A stretch of DNA of 64,000 nt from G020354785 sp964461435 (GTDB lineage Bacteria; Bacteroidota; Bacteroidia; Bacteroidales; UBA10428): positions 1 through 64,000 of the forward strand of contig CAYWUI010000011.1 in the NCBI GenBank assembly GCA_964461435.1. The letters run 5' to 3'. This document shows positions 54,149 to 63,889 of this stretch, in pieces. A program made the position numbers and the translations under genes. Below the pieces are notes generated by a model. The model ran no database searches. It saw only the letters and a list, made by a program, of their open reading frames with translations, and was not told the DNA's origin. Numbering within the stretch: the stretch's first letter is position 1; each line of letters begins with the position of its first letter.

Positions 54149-55156
54149 ATGAAACCAAAAGCAATTATTTCAATATTTATATTATTAGTTCTGTTTTCCT
54201 GCAGAAGAGACAGGCATGACATTGATATATCAAATATTGATGTTAATATTAAAATTAAGAGGTTTGAGAAAGATATGTTTGAGATCGACCCTTCCCATAT
54301 AGAAGAACATATTGGTCAGCTGGAAAAGGATTATGGCCGTTTTTTTCAAATATTCAACTACAGGATCATAAATATAGGCAGCAGCAGGAATCCGGAATAT
54401 CCGGAACTACTAAGATTATTTGTTACCAATTACCTGAACTACAGATTATATGAACGAACAATGGAAGTTTATCCTGATCTGGATAAGTTATCAGAAGGAT
54501 TAACCGGGTGCTTTAAACGATACAAATATTATTTTGATGAAAAGCCGGTACCCGAAATCATTACATATATATCAGGATTAAACCAGTCGGTAGTATCTGA
54601 TGAAAATATACTGGCTATCGGGCTGGATAAATATCTGGGTGCTGATGAGGACTTTTATAAACAGGTGGACGGATTTTATGAATATATGATAATGAATATG
54701 CACAGGGACAAGATTTTATCGGATTGCATGAGGCTTTGGGCTTCGACTGAATTTGAATTTAATGATTCTGTAAATAACCTTATCAGTAATATGATCTATG
54801 AGGGGAAGGTAATGTACTTTGTGAATGCAATGCTTCCATACCAGGCCGATACTTTAAAGTGGGGATTTACGGGGTTGCAGATGACCTTCTGCAGGAACAA
54901 TGAGAAGCAGATGTGGACCTATATAATCGAGAATAAGATGGTATTTGATACTGACAAGTTCAGGATCAACCAGTTTATAAGGGAAGGACCTTTTACAAAG
55001 GATTTTACCAGGGAGTCCCCTGCAAGGGCGGCTGCATGGCTTGGGTATAATATTGTTGATGCATATATGAAAAGACATCAAAAGCTTACCCTTCGTGAGC
55101 TAATGTATGAAGATGATTATATGAAAATCCTTAATGAGTCGGGCTATAATCCTTGA
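54149..55156 (+). CDS. gldB: GldB-like gliding motility lipoprotein
   Basis: A 335-residue lipoprotein (lipobox VLFSC, cysteine about 18) matching the GldB family, needed for gliding motility in Flavobacterium and present in many non-gliding Bacteroidota. Family blocks include KIKRFEKDMFEID near the start, GLDKYLGADEDFY and ESPARAAAWLGYNIVDAYM near the end. It is divergent from the PorT-like/nadE pair, the same gene company seen in flavobacteria. GldB-family proteins are thought to act at the envelope with a metallopeptidase-like fold, but the catalytic role is not proven. Confidence 0.88.
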   Translation: MKPKAIISIFILLVLFSCRRDRHDIDISNIDVNIKIKRFEKDMFEIDPSHIEEHIGQLEKDYGRFFQIFNYRIINIGSSRNPEYPELLRLFVTNYLNYRLYERTMEVYPDLDKLSEGLTGCFKRYKYYFDEKPVPEIITYISGLNQSVVSDENILAIGLDKYLGADEDFYKQVDGFYEYMIMNMHRDKILSDCMRLWASTEFEFNDSVNNLISNMIYEGKVMYFVNAMLPYQADTLKWGFTGLQMTFCRNNEKQMWTYIIENKMVFDTDKFRINQFIREGPFTKDFTRESPARAAAWLGYNIVDAYMKRHQKLTLRELMYEDDYMKILNESGYNP

Positions 55157-55230
55157 TAATTACAGGTCCACAGAAGCTCTTGTCTTCCGAAATACCTGTT
55201 ATGCAGGGACGGTCAGCGAAGGGGGACGCT

Positions 55231-56094
55231 CTATTTCGACGGTTCCATATGTATGGTGGCTTCTATTCCAAGTTCTTCCTTAATAGTGGTTTCAATTTCA
55301 GTAGCAATATTATGGACTTTTTCAAAAACATAGTCTTTTGGCAATTTTATATGAAAGGTTATTTCCGTATGGTTTCCGTATGTGTGAATATGAACGTGAT
55401 GTATGTCCGTTTCCTTATTAGCCACCCGGTTTGAGATTTTTTTTATTTTATCTATTAGCTCACCGTCAGGTGTCTCGCCAATAAGAGGACTTATTCCTTC
55501 TCTTAATATCTCATAGGCCGCATAGAATATCAGGAGCGCTACTATGATTCCCAGTGCTCCGTCAATCCACCAGTAGTATTTTCCCAGGAATATCCCTGCC
55601 AGCACAACGACTGATGATATTGCGTCACTGCGGTGGTGCCAGGCGTCAGCTTTTAAAGATTTTAATTTCGTCTTTTTACCGGCCCAAAAAGCATACTGGG
55701 CGAGCAGTTCTTTGGAAACAATTGAAATGATAGTTATGATAATTGCTATTGCGCCATATGCTGCCTTCTCTTTATTTTTTATTTTTTCCAGGCTGTTAAT
55801 AAAGAAGTCAAATCCTATTAATGCCAGTATGACACCTATAATCACAGAAGCAATAAGTTCGGCCCGCCCATGGCCGAAAGGATGTTCCCTGTCAGCAGGC
55901 TTGTTTGATATTTTTACTCCGATTATTATTATTACTGAGCTGATGCTGTCGGATAAGGTGTGCCATGCATCAGCTATTATGGCTATTGAGCTGGAAACTA
56001 TTCCTGCCCAGTATTTCAGGATGAACAGCAGTGTATTGATAATAATGGAAATCCATCCCTCAAGATAGGCGTACTTGTTCTGCTGTCTGTTCAT
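55231..56094 (-). CDS. Cation diffusion facilitator (CDF) metal transporter
   Basis: A 287-residue inner-membrane protein exporting Zn2+, Fe2+, Co2+, Ni2+ or Mn2+ in exchange for protons. Six helices are visible, and the two metal-binding HxxxD motifs read DAWHTLSDS (helix 2) and DAWHHRSDA (helix 5). The C-terminal cytoplasmic domain has a VHIHTYGNHTEITFHIKLP block. Histidine-aspartate pairs in both helices are the zinc/cobalt/nickel pattern, but exact specificity cannot be fixed. The gene starts 15 bases after the MBL hydrolase and may be cotranscribed with it. Confidence 0.92.
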   Translation of the reverse strand: MNRQQNKYAYLEGWISIIINTLLFILKYWAGIVSSSIAIIADAWHTLSDSISSVIIIIGVKISNKPADREHPFGHGRAELIASVIIGVILALIGFDFFINSLEKIKNKEKAAYGAIAIIITIISIVSKELLAQYAFWAGKKTKLKSLKADAWHHRSDAISSVVVLAGIFLGKYYWWIDGALGIIVALLIFYAAYEILREGISPLIGETPDGELIDKIKKISNRVANKETDIHHVHIHTYGNHTEITFHIKLPKDYVFEKVHNIATEIETTIKEELGIEATIHMEPSK

Positions 56095-56109
56095 TTTAGT
56101 TATTAAATA

Positions 56110-57174
56110 TTATCCAAGAATAAAAATGTCCCCGGTTTCAGGAACTGAAAACCTGCTTTTCAAATTATTTAATGAGGCCTTTTCATTGGCAAAGTTTTCA
56201 AGCTCCCTGCCGCTTAAAACTTTCTGGTTATAGATTTTATTATCCTCATATCCGCTGTAATGAACAAGCTTCACCTGAAGTATGCCGGTTTTTCCTATGA
56301 AATCAATAATACTGAAAGGAATTTTTGATAAATCTGAATTATCAGACAGAAATTCATCGAAGTAGGAATGTTTTGCAGCATCGTAGCTTCTTTCAAGCTG
56401 GGGAGCTATAAGGTGAGAAAGATAAATTTCTTTTTTCCATTGTGCCAGGTATTTGCTTTCGGAGCTGCTTCCGGGCATAGTCGCAATGATACTTTCATGA
56501 TTTGATTTCGGATATGAGAACCTGTTATTACAGTCTATATAGATTACATTTGCATCTTTAAGAAACCGGTAGTCTTTTTTTCTCAGGAGGGGGCATAACA
56601 TATCACCGGTGAAGACCGCTTTTGAATGTACCCCGTTTTCAATAACTTCAAATACCAGCAATGACGCCCCGAAAGCCGATTCGCCGTGAAAAACGGGAAA
56701 TGCCGTTACCTGAAGGTCATCAACCTCATCCATTGTTGTTGTGACTCCCGGTTTAAGTTCTTTAAAATCAATTATATGATCAAGATGGGGATATGACTGC
56801 CGCACAAATTCCCAGCACGGACCTGTGGCATAAAGAGGGTATTTTCTTTTTTTGTCATATTTATAATAGTAACTCTGGGCAATCCAGTCAACACCCAGTG
56901 AATGATCCATGTGGGGATGGGTCAGTACAATGGTCTCGGGAATCCTGTTTTCATGCCTTATAATATAGGAGGCAGTGTTGTTGCCTGCATCAACCAGCAC
57001 TTCCCACCTTACGGATTCTGACGTGAACTCTTCGCTGTCTGACATTATAATTGAAAACGAAGCGTTTGACAAATCATCCGGATTTGCTGCCGAATAAAAC
57101 GGATGTTCCGAACCTATAAATAGAGGCCATGCATTAGCCCGGCCGTTAGTGCGAATAAAATATTTATTTTTCAT
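56110..57174 (-). CDS. MBL-fold metallohydrolase
   Basis: A 354-residue cytoplasmic metallo-beta-lactamase-fold enzyme. The metal site is visible as THPHMDHSLGVDW (HxHxDH), then His in FPVFHGESAFG, Asp in AVFTGDMLCP, and a late His (KLVHYSGYED). All ligands needed for a dinuclear zinc or iron centre appear present. Substrate is unknown; the lack of a signal peptide and the long C-terminal part argue against a beta-lactamase. It shares a strand and a 15-base gap with the CDF transporter. Confidence 0.88.
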   Translation of the reverse strand: MKNKYFIRTNGRANAWPLFIGSEHPFYSAANPDDLSNASFSIIMSDSEEFTSESVRWEVLVDAGNNTASYIIRHENRIPETIVLTHPHMDHSLGVDWIAQSYYYKYDKKRKYPLYATGPCWEFVRQSYPHLDHIIDFKELKPGVTTTMDEVDDLQVTAFPVFHGESAFGASLLVFEVIENGVHSKAVFTGDMLCPLLRKKDYRFLKDANVIYIDCNNRFSYPKSNHESIIATMPGSSSESKYLAQWKKEIYLSHLIAPQLERSYDAAKHSYFDEFLSDNSDLSKIPFSIIDFIGKTGILQVKLVHYSGYEDNKIYNQKVLSGRELENFANEKASLNNLKSRFSVPETGDIFILG

Positions 57175-57348
57175 ATTGTAATGCTTATTTTTTCAATTTT
57201 GCAGGTTAATGTCATGTTTATTGAACTATGCGAATATAAAAATAAATCAGATAACCAGACGATTTTGATTTAAAAGTTGCGGAAAGTTATTTTAGTTCAT
57301 TCAGCGGCGAAGACATCAAGGTTGAGTCTTTTAACCTGCATATGATGC

Positions 57349-58800
57349 TTATTGTGAGAATATATCTTTAATTTCTGAATCACTTAATGAGCGGTTATAA
57401 ATATAAATATCATCAATATACCCTTTATAATATTCGGCATACTGCGCATTGCTTTCATCCCAGGTGGCAATTTTCAAGCTGTCACTGTTATTATTGAATG
57501 TAGAATACGAATCATTTGCTTCTTTAACCCTCTCGCCGTTAATATATAGTCTCATTTTATGTTCTATCCTGTCGAAAACTGCAGTAAAATGGAACCAGGT
57601 CTTGAGACCGGGAATGTTATATCCAAGAAAATGATGTACACTGTTATCCCCAGCAGATTCGGCATATACCCTTCCAATATCTTCAATATATATGAGATAC
57701 TCTCTGTTGGCAAATCCCTCTGTGTGCGTACCTCCTTTATGCATAACCGGAGTGTAACGGTTCGTTATTATATCCATATTTAACCATAGAGCAATTGTTA
57801 ATTGATTTGAGGGATTTAAGGTTGAACTGCCAGGTATAGATATATAATCATTAATTCCATCAAAATAATATGCGCTATTTGGATTTTCTTTTCTGTCTGG
57901 CACCAGAGTTGCCCCATATACAATTCCATTATTATTATTGCCGCTCATGTCGTCTGCATTTCCGTTAAACGGGTAATATGCAACTGGTCCGGCTTCAGGT
58001 TCGGATTCATTTTTAAGTAATACTATCAGGGATTTGTTGTTATAGTATTTTAATGAATCACCTGTAAATAATTCATTGTATGGATAATAACCTGGTTTAA
58101 ATATATTTATCTCATAATTATTGTAAATATTCCTTACAGATATATTATTTGTCACAGCTTCAATATAGTTATTATATAAAGTATCGGTATTATGTGTAAT
58201 AACCAGTTCGGCATCAGTCATTTCATAATTCTTGACTGCGTTGTTGTATACAAGAACACCTAAATAAAAGCTAATTAAATCATTAATTTCGAAACCGAAC
58301 GAAACATATCCGAAGTCCTCCGGCCCTGAACCTATAACGCTTATTACTTCGGGAACAACTTTTGTTGCCTCGTCTTTTTTTATCTGAAATTCTATTGGCA
58401 GGGTATTATCGACCAGATAAGCCTTGTTTGACGATTCTAACGGTGATGCATACAGGATTGAATCCGAGGAGTTAATTAAAAAGAACTTTGTGAGTTTATA
58501 TAAGCCAATATTTAAAGACAGGGGCTCGCTTATATAATCATTACTAAATTTATAAATAGCAATTTTTTTTAGTTCGTATACCAGTTCCCCATCTTCATTT
58601 TCAATGCTAACCAGTGCGGCGGAGATTTTATCCAAATTATCATCACAAGCAGTACTTTTAAGGTCTGCATTGTTCTGAACCACAGAAACACCAAATTCAA
58701 CTTTACCCTTCCAAGTTTGGTCTCCATTTGTTTCGTCTTTAGTACAGGTATTTAAAGCGATAAGACAAAATATGCCGATTAAGATCATTACATTTTTCAT
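57349..58800 (-). CDS. Lipoprotein with LamG (concanavalin-like) domain
   Basis: About 483 residues when started at the ATG at 58800, which places a signal peptide with lipobox-like ALNTC right at the N-terminus and followed by TKDE; the longer frame from 58839 adds 13 residues that would spoil the signal. Residues about 25-270 are an uncharacterised beta-rich domain. Residues about 275-483 are a LamG/pentraxin-like sandwich (GPVAYYPFNGNADDMSGN, SAYYFDGINDYISIPG, LTIALWLN, WFHFTAVFDR, GYIDDIYIYNRSLSDSEI). It is probably a surface glycan- or protein-binding lipoprotein. Confidence 0.88.
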   Translation of the reverse strand: MKNVMILIGIFCLIALNTCTKDETNGDQTWKGKVEFGVSVVQNNADLKSTACDDNLDKISAALVSIENEDGELVYELKKIAIYKFSNDYISEPLSLNIGLYKLTKFFLINSSDSILYASPLESSNKAYLVDNTLPIEFQIKKDEATKVVPEVISVIGSGPEDFGYVSFGFEINDLISFYLGVLVYNNAVKNYEMTDAELVITHNTDTLYNNYIEAVTNNISVRNIYNNYEINIFKPGYYPYNELFTGDSLKYYNNKSLIVLLKNESEPEAGPVAYYPFNGNADDMSGNNNNGIVYGATLVPDRKENPNSAYYFDGINDYISIPGSSTLNPSNQLTIALWLNMDIITNRYTPVMHKGGTHTEGFANREYLIYIEDIGRVYAESAGDNSVHHFLGYNIPGLKTWFHFTAVFDRIEHKMRLYINGERVKEANDSYSTFNNNSDSLKIATWDESNAQYAEYYKGYIDDIYIYNRSLSDSEIKDIFSQ

Positions 58801-58936
58801 AGTAACAAATATTTTAATTACCAGTAACTTAACTATCAAATTTACGAAAAAAAAATAATGAGGTTGTCATGATTAATCAATTAAATTGTATAATTAGTCA
58901 AATTTGCAAGGAAGTACATTACAAATCTATACCTCG

Positions 58937-59662
58937 TTACTTAATTGCGGTAACGTACAAGGAGCCTGCTATTTCTTTTAGCAGTGGGATTTTTTCACAA
59001 GCATTGCCCAATGATGATATTAAACTTATTAGGGATTTGGGAATAGCAGGGTGAAGGAAATCAAAAGGTATTATTTTTACCTGTTTAAATCCTGTTTTTA
59101 CTAATAATTTTTTTAGCTTTCTCCTGAAGAAAGCAGTCTCATCGGGCGAATCCCCTGCCAGTCTTTTTAAGAAACGTATGTTTTTCTGCAGGGCAATTTG
59201 AGGATTCATCATATTAGGTTCCGTAAAAGCTATTTTTCCTCCACTTTTTAGTACTCTGTATATTTCATTAACTGCGGAACCAATTTGAAGGTGGTGAAGG
59301 ACAGAACTTCCGATTATATAATCAAACTGGTTATTCTTAAAACTCATGGAATATGCGTTATCAACAAGTAACCTCACATTAGGTGCCTTGATGCTCTCTT
59401 TAGCGGCATTTATCAGATCAGGTGATATGTCAATAGCAGTAATGTCAGCCCCGGTTTTAATAATTTCTTTCGTGAAGTATCCTGTCCCGCATCCCAACTC
59501 AAGGACTTTACTTGCAGGCAGTATAAAATGGGTGAGCATTTTAACTCTTCGCTTCCACCTTTCCTTACCGGCAGGCGATTCCCAGTTCCACACTTCTCCG
59601 GCACCTTTTTCCAGAAGGTATTTGCCGTGTTTAATTTCGTTTTCCAGTCGGCTATTGCTCAT
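58937..59662 (-). CDS. Class I SAM-dependent methyltransferase
   Basis: A 241-residue methyltransferase. Motif I is VLELGCGTGYFTKEI, followed by ITAIDISPDLINAAKE, FDYIIGSSVLHHL and LKSGGKIAFTEPNMMNPQ, the standard Rossmann order. The C-terminal part has a hydrophobic segment and could contact a lipid substrate. It lies 26 bases after the methyltransferase-glycosyltransferase fusion on the same strand, so the two probably act on one surface or lipid-linked glycan. Confidence 0.88.
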   Translation of the reverse strand: MSNSRLENEIKHGKYLLEKGAGEVWNWESPAGKERWKRRVKMLTHFILPASKVLELGCGTGYFTKEIIKTGADITAIDISPDLINAAKESIKAPNVRLLVDNAYSMSFKNNQFDYIIGSSVLHHLQIGSAVNEIYRVLKSGGKIAFTEPNMMNPQIALQKNIRFLKRLAGDSPDETAFFRRKLKKLLVKTGFKQVKIIPFDFLHPAIPKSLISLISSLGNACEKIPLLKEIAGSLYVTAIK

Positions 59663-59688
59663 ACCATGAATATTGATATATATTAATA

Positions 59689-61095
59689 TTATTTGAATTT
59701 TATTTTCAATGCAGCAAAAATGCTCATTTTTATTAAAAGCCAGCCATGTTTAAACCGGCTGATTTGCGTAGTACCATATTGTCTTTCTTTGTACCTGACG
59801 ATTATCTCCGATATCTTTAAATTCAGCTTAGCTGCACCAAATAATAAATCAAAATCACCAAAAGGATCAAAATCACCGAAATATTTTCTGTTTTCTTTTA
59901 TCTTCAGGTAATCTTCTCTGAACAGTACTTTTGTCCCACAAAGGGTGTCCTTTAAACGCTGGCCCAGAAGATAGGAAAAAAACCAGCTAAAAAATTTATT
60001 ACCGAGCAGGTTTAAAAATCTCATGGCTTGTTTTTCTCGTGGATACACAAGGCGGCAGCCATTTATAAACTCTCCCTTGTTTTGTGCCAGGGCTTTATAG
60101 AACTTGGGCATATCTTCAGGGGGTGTCGTTAAATCGGCATCAAGAATCATGAGTATATCTCCCGTAGCTCTTTCAAATCCTTCCCGAACGGCATTTCCTT
60201 TGCCTTTCCCGGTCTGCTTAAATACAACAATATCAAGATTGTTGTACTTGTTCTTAACTCTTAGCATTTCTTCATAAGTACCATCATGGGAGTTACCTTC
60301 CACAAAGATAAATTGTCGTGATTTGCCAAATTCCGGAGTGCAGGTAATGGCATTTTTGATATTTCCCATTTCGTTTCTTGCCGGTATTATTAATGATACA
60401 CTATAATCACGTATTTCATGAATTATGGGCCGTGCAATAACAAAATTCACTAATCCCATGTAGTTGAAAAAAGGCAGGTTAACCAGGATTTTGTTAAAAA
60501 TAAAATTAATAACCGGGATATACTTTGGAAACAGTATCTTTCTTTCATTCTTCACAACCTGAAATCCTTCGAGTTCCAAAAGGCTAAAAATATCACCATG
60601 AGACAGCCAGTTCGGATTGGGTGATCTCTGTTTTAATCCTAAGAATTCAAAAAATCTCAGTACAGGTTCCCAGATAAAGTTATAATTTGAGATAATAATG
60701 CGTGTATTATTATTGCATAATTTCCTGATATTCTTAAGGGCAGTCTGTACATCCCATAATATATGCAGAAGATCTGAAAGGATGATATAATCGAATTTAT
60801 CATTCAGCTTTAAATCTTCAATATCATCTTTGTAAAAAAGAAGATCCTGAAAATTTTTCCTTGCAATTGAGATCATGTTCTCTGAGAAATCAATGCCTAC
60901 TCCGTAAGAAGGGTCTGTTGACTTTAATAATTTACCTGTCCCGCATCCAACTTCCAGCACCCTTGATTTTTTTGGAATAATAAATGAATAATATTTTTCA
61001 ATACATTTGTGATAAAATCTGTTTCTTTTTTCCCATTTTATTCTTGAACCAGCTATTGAATCAAAGTATTCAACTATTTTTTGTTTTGAGTTCAT
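59689..61095 (-). CDS. Methyltransferase-family 2 glycosyltransferase fusion
   Basis: A 468-residue single chain with two enzymes. Residues about 1-215 are a class I methyltransferase (motif I VLEVGCGTGKLLKS, then VGIDFSENMISIARK and FDYIILSDLLHIL). Residues about 230-468 are a GT-A glycosyltransferase of the polyprenyl-phosphate mannose/glucose synthase type (SLIIPARNEMGNIKNAI, GKGKGNAVREGFERATGD, LMILDADLTTPPEDM, CGTKVLFREDYL). The product may be a polyprenyl-phosphate sugar, which the divergent GT-C membrane protein could use as donor. The joint form is uncommon and may couple sugar transfer to methylation. Confidence 0.9.
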   Translation of the reverse strand: MNSKQKIVEYFDSIAGSRIKWEKRNRFYHKCIEKYYSFIIPKKSRVLEVGCGTGKLLKSTDPSYGVGIDFSENMISIARKNFQDLLFYKDDIEDLKLNDKFDYIILSDLLHILWDVQTALKNIRKLCNNNTRIIISNYNFIWEPVLRFFEFLGLKQRSPNPNWLSHGDIFSLLELEGFQVVKNERKILFPKYIPVINFIFNKILVNLPFFNYMGLVNFVIARPIIHEIRDYSVSLIIPARNEMGNIKNAITCTPEFGKSRQFIFVEGNSHDGTYEEMLRVKNKYNNLDIVVFKQTGKGKGNAVREGFERATGDILMILDADLTTPPEDMPKFYKALAQNKGEFINGCRLVYPREKQAMRFLNLLGNKFFSWFFSYLLGQRLKDTLCGTKVLFREDYLKIKENRKYFGDFDPFGDFDLLFGAAKLNLKISEIIVRYKERQYGTTQISRFKHGWLLIKMSIFAALKIKFK

Positions 61096-61186
61096 AATTA
61101 TGTATAAATTCTTAAAAATAAAAATTTTAATTTGATTAATACATTATTTAAATTTATCACTGACAAACATAATAGAATTTTAGCTT

Positions 61187-61194
61187 TACTTTTG
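61187..61194 (+). promoter_or_regulatory. Candidate -7 box of the GT-C gene
   Basis: TACTTTTG fits the Bacteroidota -7 consensus TAnnTTTG exactly, 28 bases before the start codon. No convincing TTTG lies 19-21 bases upstream, so support is weak. Confidence 0.3.
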
Positions 61195-61222
61195 AATTAT
61201 TTTAAAATTAATCGCATACATT

Positions 61223-63268
61223 ATGTCACGAAAAATAAAAGGATCTGAAAAGACCAAATCTAAATCAGGAGATATAATTCATAAATATAATGATGATCCA
61301 ATATCTCAACCCGGAGGTCTCATTTCAGCGCTTGACAGGTTTTTTGGCAGAAATCAGTTTGTCTTTTTTATAATTTCACTAATTCTTACGGTTATTATAG
61401 GAATTTATCTTTTCGATGTTAAGATAAGTACGGGTGGTGATGATTCGAGCTATATTGAAGCGGCCAAAAAATTTATCGACGGAAAGAGGTTCCCGAGCTG
61501 GCATGGTGCATTCTACCCCATATTCCTTGGTTTGCTGATGCTTATTTTCGGAGTTAAAATCATTGTTTTCAAAATCTTTTCGTTTTTATTTATTGTCGGA
61601 TATTTAATATTATTCTATTATACATTTAAAAATAAAATTCCTGTAACTATATTAATAATCACTTTATTAATATTAGCAATCAATTCTCAAATATTATATT
61701 TTGGAAGCCAAACATATAGTGAAGCACTCTATTTATTCCTGCAGGCTTTAACGTTTTTTGTTTTTGTACGATTTATGGATAAGATGAATGAGTCACCTCT
61801 CAATTATTTCAGACTCTGGAAGATATGGCTGATATTTGGATTCCTGATTTTCCTGATGAGTATTACAAGAAATATAGGGATAATAATGCTATTGGCATTA
61901 TTTTTTTATTTGCTTATAGATAAAAAATTTTATGCCGCAGCTTTTACTTTTATTTCTTACCTTGTTTTTCGCATTCCTTTCAACCTATATAAAAGCCTGG
62001 TATGGAATATAAGAATAGCTGAAACCGGAGGGCAGTTAAATGAAATTCTGCTTAAAAACCCTTATAATAAAGCAGAAGGAACTGAAGACTTTGCTGGCAT
62101 GGTTACCCGTTTTGTGGAGAATTCCAGGATTTATTTATCCAAACACTTTATTATTACAATCGGATTAAAGAATCCTGCGTATACCGGTACAAGCATAATA
62201 CCGGTGATAATAGTAATTTTATTATTCTTTATGGCATTATATTTTGCGTTCAGGCATAATAAACTTATGCTCTTTATTGGTATATACCTTGGAGCAGCTG
62301 TCTGCGCGACCTTTATTGCTTTACAGCAATCATGGGGACAGCTAAGAATGATAGTTATTTATATACCTTTTGTTATTTTATTTCTTTCATGGGGAATTTA
62401 TCAGTTATCCAGGATTAGAGAAGTAAAAATAGCAGTAGAGATAATATTACTTTTAAGTCTTGGTATAATATTGTTTAAAACGAGTGGACAAACAGCGGAC
62501 ATGATTAAGGAAAATAAAAAAATTCTGGAAAAAAATTTAAAGGGGAATAAATACTACGGATTCACACCTGACTGGATTAACTTTCTGAGGATGAGTGAGT
62601 ATGTGGGCAGAAAATATCCTGACAAGGTCGTCGCATCGCGTAAGCCTTCCATGTCATTCATTTATAGTAAAGGGAAAGAATTCTATCCTATTTACAGGAT
62701 TCCTCTGGAAAATGCCGATACATTAATTCAAAATCTGAGAGAAAGATATGATGATTTATGTTTTATAGATAACAGTGAATTTGGAAAGAAAAATGTGCCG
62801 GGAAATGTTCAGATGAACTTCAAGAGAGTGAACCTGGCGTTTGTGGGCAAGGCAAATAAAACATATGGAATCTATAAAGTGCAGGATAATTATAAAGAAT
62901 TTTTCTATAGTACTCTGGATAAATATAATGTTAATTACATAACTGAAGTTGATACATTTCTTCGGCAAATTTGCAAAGAAAAATGTTATGGAGTTTATCC
63001 CGATTCACTTATTAATATGTTAAAGAAAAATAAGGTCGATTATGTTATTATGGCCAGTTTAAGGGTAAATCCGAAGGAGAGGACAAACAGGACTCTTAAT
63101 GCCGTAAAAAGATTTTTATATTACATTGAGCTAAAATATCCGGGAACATTTATAGAAGTGAGTTCGATACCTCCTCGTATCAAAGGTGAAAATCATGATG
63201 AAAAAGAGCCGGCATATCTATTAAAAGTTAATTACGATAAATACAATTCAGGTGACAGACTGTATTAA
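61223..63268 (+). CDS. GT-C (ArnT/PMT-like) membrane glycosyltransferase
   Basis: A 681-residue inner-membrane protein with about ten to eleven hydrophobic helices between residues 45 and 420 and a soluble C-terminal domain (about 430-681). After the first helix the periplasmic loop carries GGDDSSYIEAAKKFIDGK, equivalent to the acidic DD/DE motif of polyprenyl-phosphate-dependent transferases. The N-terminal 45 residues are lysine-rich and cytoplasmic. It likely transfers a sugar from a lipid-phosphate donor to a surface glycan, protein or lipid; the adjacent divergent synthase fusion could make that donor. Confidence 0.82.
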   Translation: MSRKIKGSEKTKSKSGDIIHKYNDDPISQPGGLISALDRFFGRNQFVFFIISLILTVIIGIYLFDVKISTGGDDSSYIEAAKKFIDGKRFPSWHGAFYPIFLGLLMLIFGVKIIVFKIFSFLFIVGYLILFYYTFKNKIPVTILIITLLILAINSQILYFGSQTYSEALYLFLQALTFFVFVRFMDKMNESPLNYFRLWKIWLIFGFLIFLMSITRNIGIIMLLALFFYLLIDKKFYAAAFTFISYLVFRIPFNLYKSLVWNIRIAETGGQLNEILLKNPYNKAEGTEDFAGMVTRFVENSRIYLSKHFIITIGLKNPAYTGTSIIPVIIVILLFFMALYFAFRHNKLMLFIGIYLGAAVCATFIALQQSWGQLRMIVIYIPFVILFLSWGIYQLSRIREVKIAVEIILLLSLGIILFKTSGQTADMIKENKKILEKNLKGNKYYGFTPDWINFLRMSEYVGRKYPDKVVASRKPSMSFIYSKGKEFYPIYRIPLENADTLIQNLRERYDDLCFIDNSEFGKKNVPGNVQMNFKRVNLAFVGKANKTYGIYKVQDNYKEFFYSTLDKYNVNYITEVDTFLRQICKEKCYGVYPDSLINMLKKNKVDYVIMASLRVNPKERTNRTLNAVKRFLYYIELKYPGTFIEVSSIPPRIKGENHDEKEPAYLLKVNYDKYNSGDRLY

Positions 63269-63351
63269 TCTAGCCCATAAGGGAATTTAAATATTAACTG
63301 CTATTTTTATCAGTAAGAAATTATTTAATTTTTATATGAATATAATCTTAT

Positions 63352-63873
63352 ATGACCAATTTTAAAGAAGACCTGCGGAGCATTAAAGCTTTTATTTTTG
63401 ATGTAGATGGAGTACTTACCAATGGAAGTATATTCCTTGACCCCGGGGGTGAGTTTATTAGAACAATGAACATCAAGGACGGCTATGCCATACAATATTG
63501 TATTAAGCACGGGTATCCCGTGGCTGTATTAACCGGAGGGAATTCAGAAACTATTAGAAAGCGGTTTGAGAACCTTGGAGTAAAAGATATTTACCTGAGA
63601 TCTTCAAATAAAATTAACGATTATGAACATTTCAGATCCAGGTATAAGCTTGAGCATAAAGATATACTGTTTATGGGTGATGATATACCGGATTATGAGA
63701 TCATGAAAATAGCCGGCGTCCCTACTTGTCCGGGTGACGCTGTTGAAGAAATAAAGAAGATTTCAAAGTATATCTCTGATAAAAAGGGAGGGGAAGGATG
63801 CGTCAGGGATGTTATTGAACAGGTACTCAGGCTACATGGCAAATGGATGATTAATGGAGCATATTCATGGTGA
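63352..63873 (+). CDS. kdsC: KDO 8-phosphate phosphatase KdsC-type (HAD)
   Basis: A 173-residue HAD phosphatase without cap domain, the size and style of KdsC. The catalytic loop FDVDGVLTNGSIFLD holds the nucleophile and acid Asp, Lys and AVLTGGNSETIRKR follow, and FMGDDIPDYEIMKIAG binds magnesium. KdsC removes phosphate from 3-deoxy-D-manno-octulosonate 8-phosphate for lipopolysaccharide. Close relatives act on other nonulosonates, which cannot be excluded, but the UbiA gene after it repeats a familiar Bacteroidota order. Confidence 0.9.
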   Translation: MTNFKEDLRSIKAFIFDVDGVLTNGSIFLDPGGEFIRTMNIKDGYAIQYCIKHGYPVAVLTGGNSETIRKRFENLGVKDIYLRSSNKINDYEHFRSRYKLEHKDILFMGDDIPDYEIMKIAGVPTCPGDAVEEIKKISKYISDKKGGEGCVRDVIEQVLRLHGKWMINGAYSW

Positions 63874-63889
63874 AATAATCACAAAATAT

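Noticed and set aside
55162..55199. Nested inverted repeat ACAGGT...GAAG...CTTC...ACCTGT between gldB and the CDF gene
   Set aside because: Stems of six and four bases separated by unpaired bases, without a T run; too weak to call a terminator or RNA.
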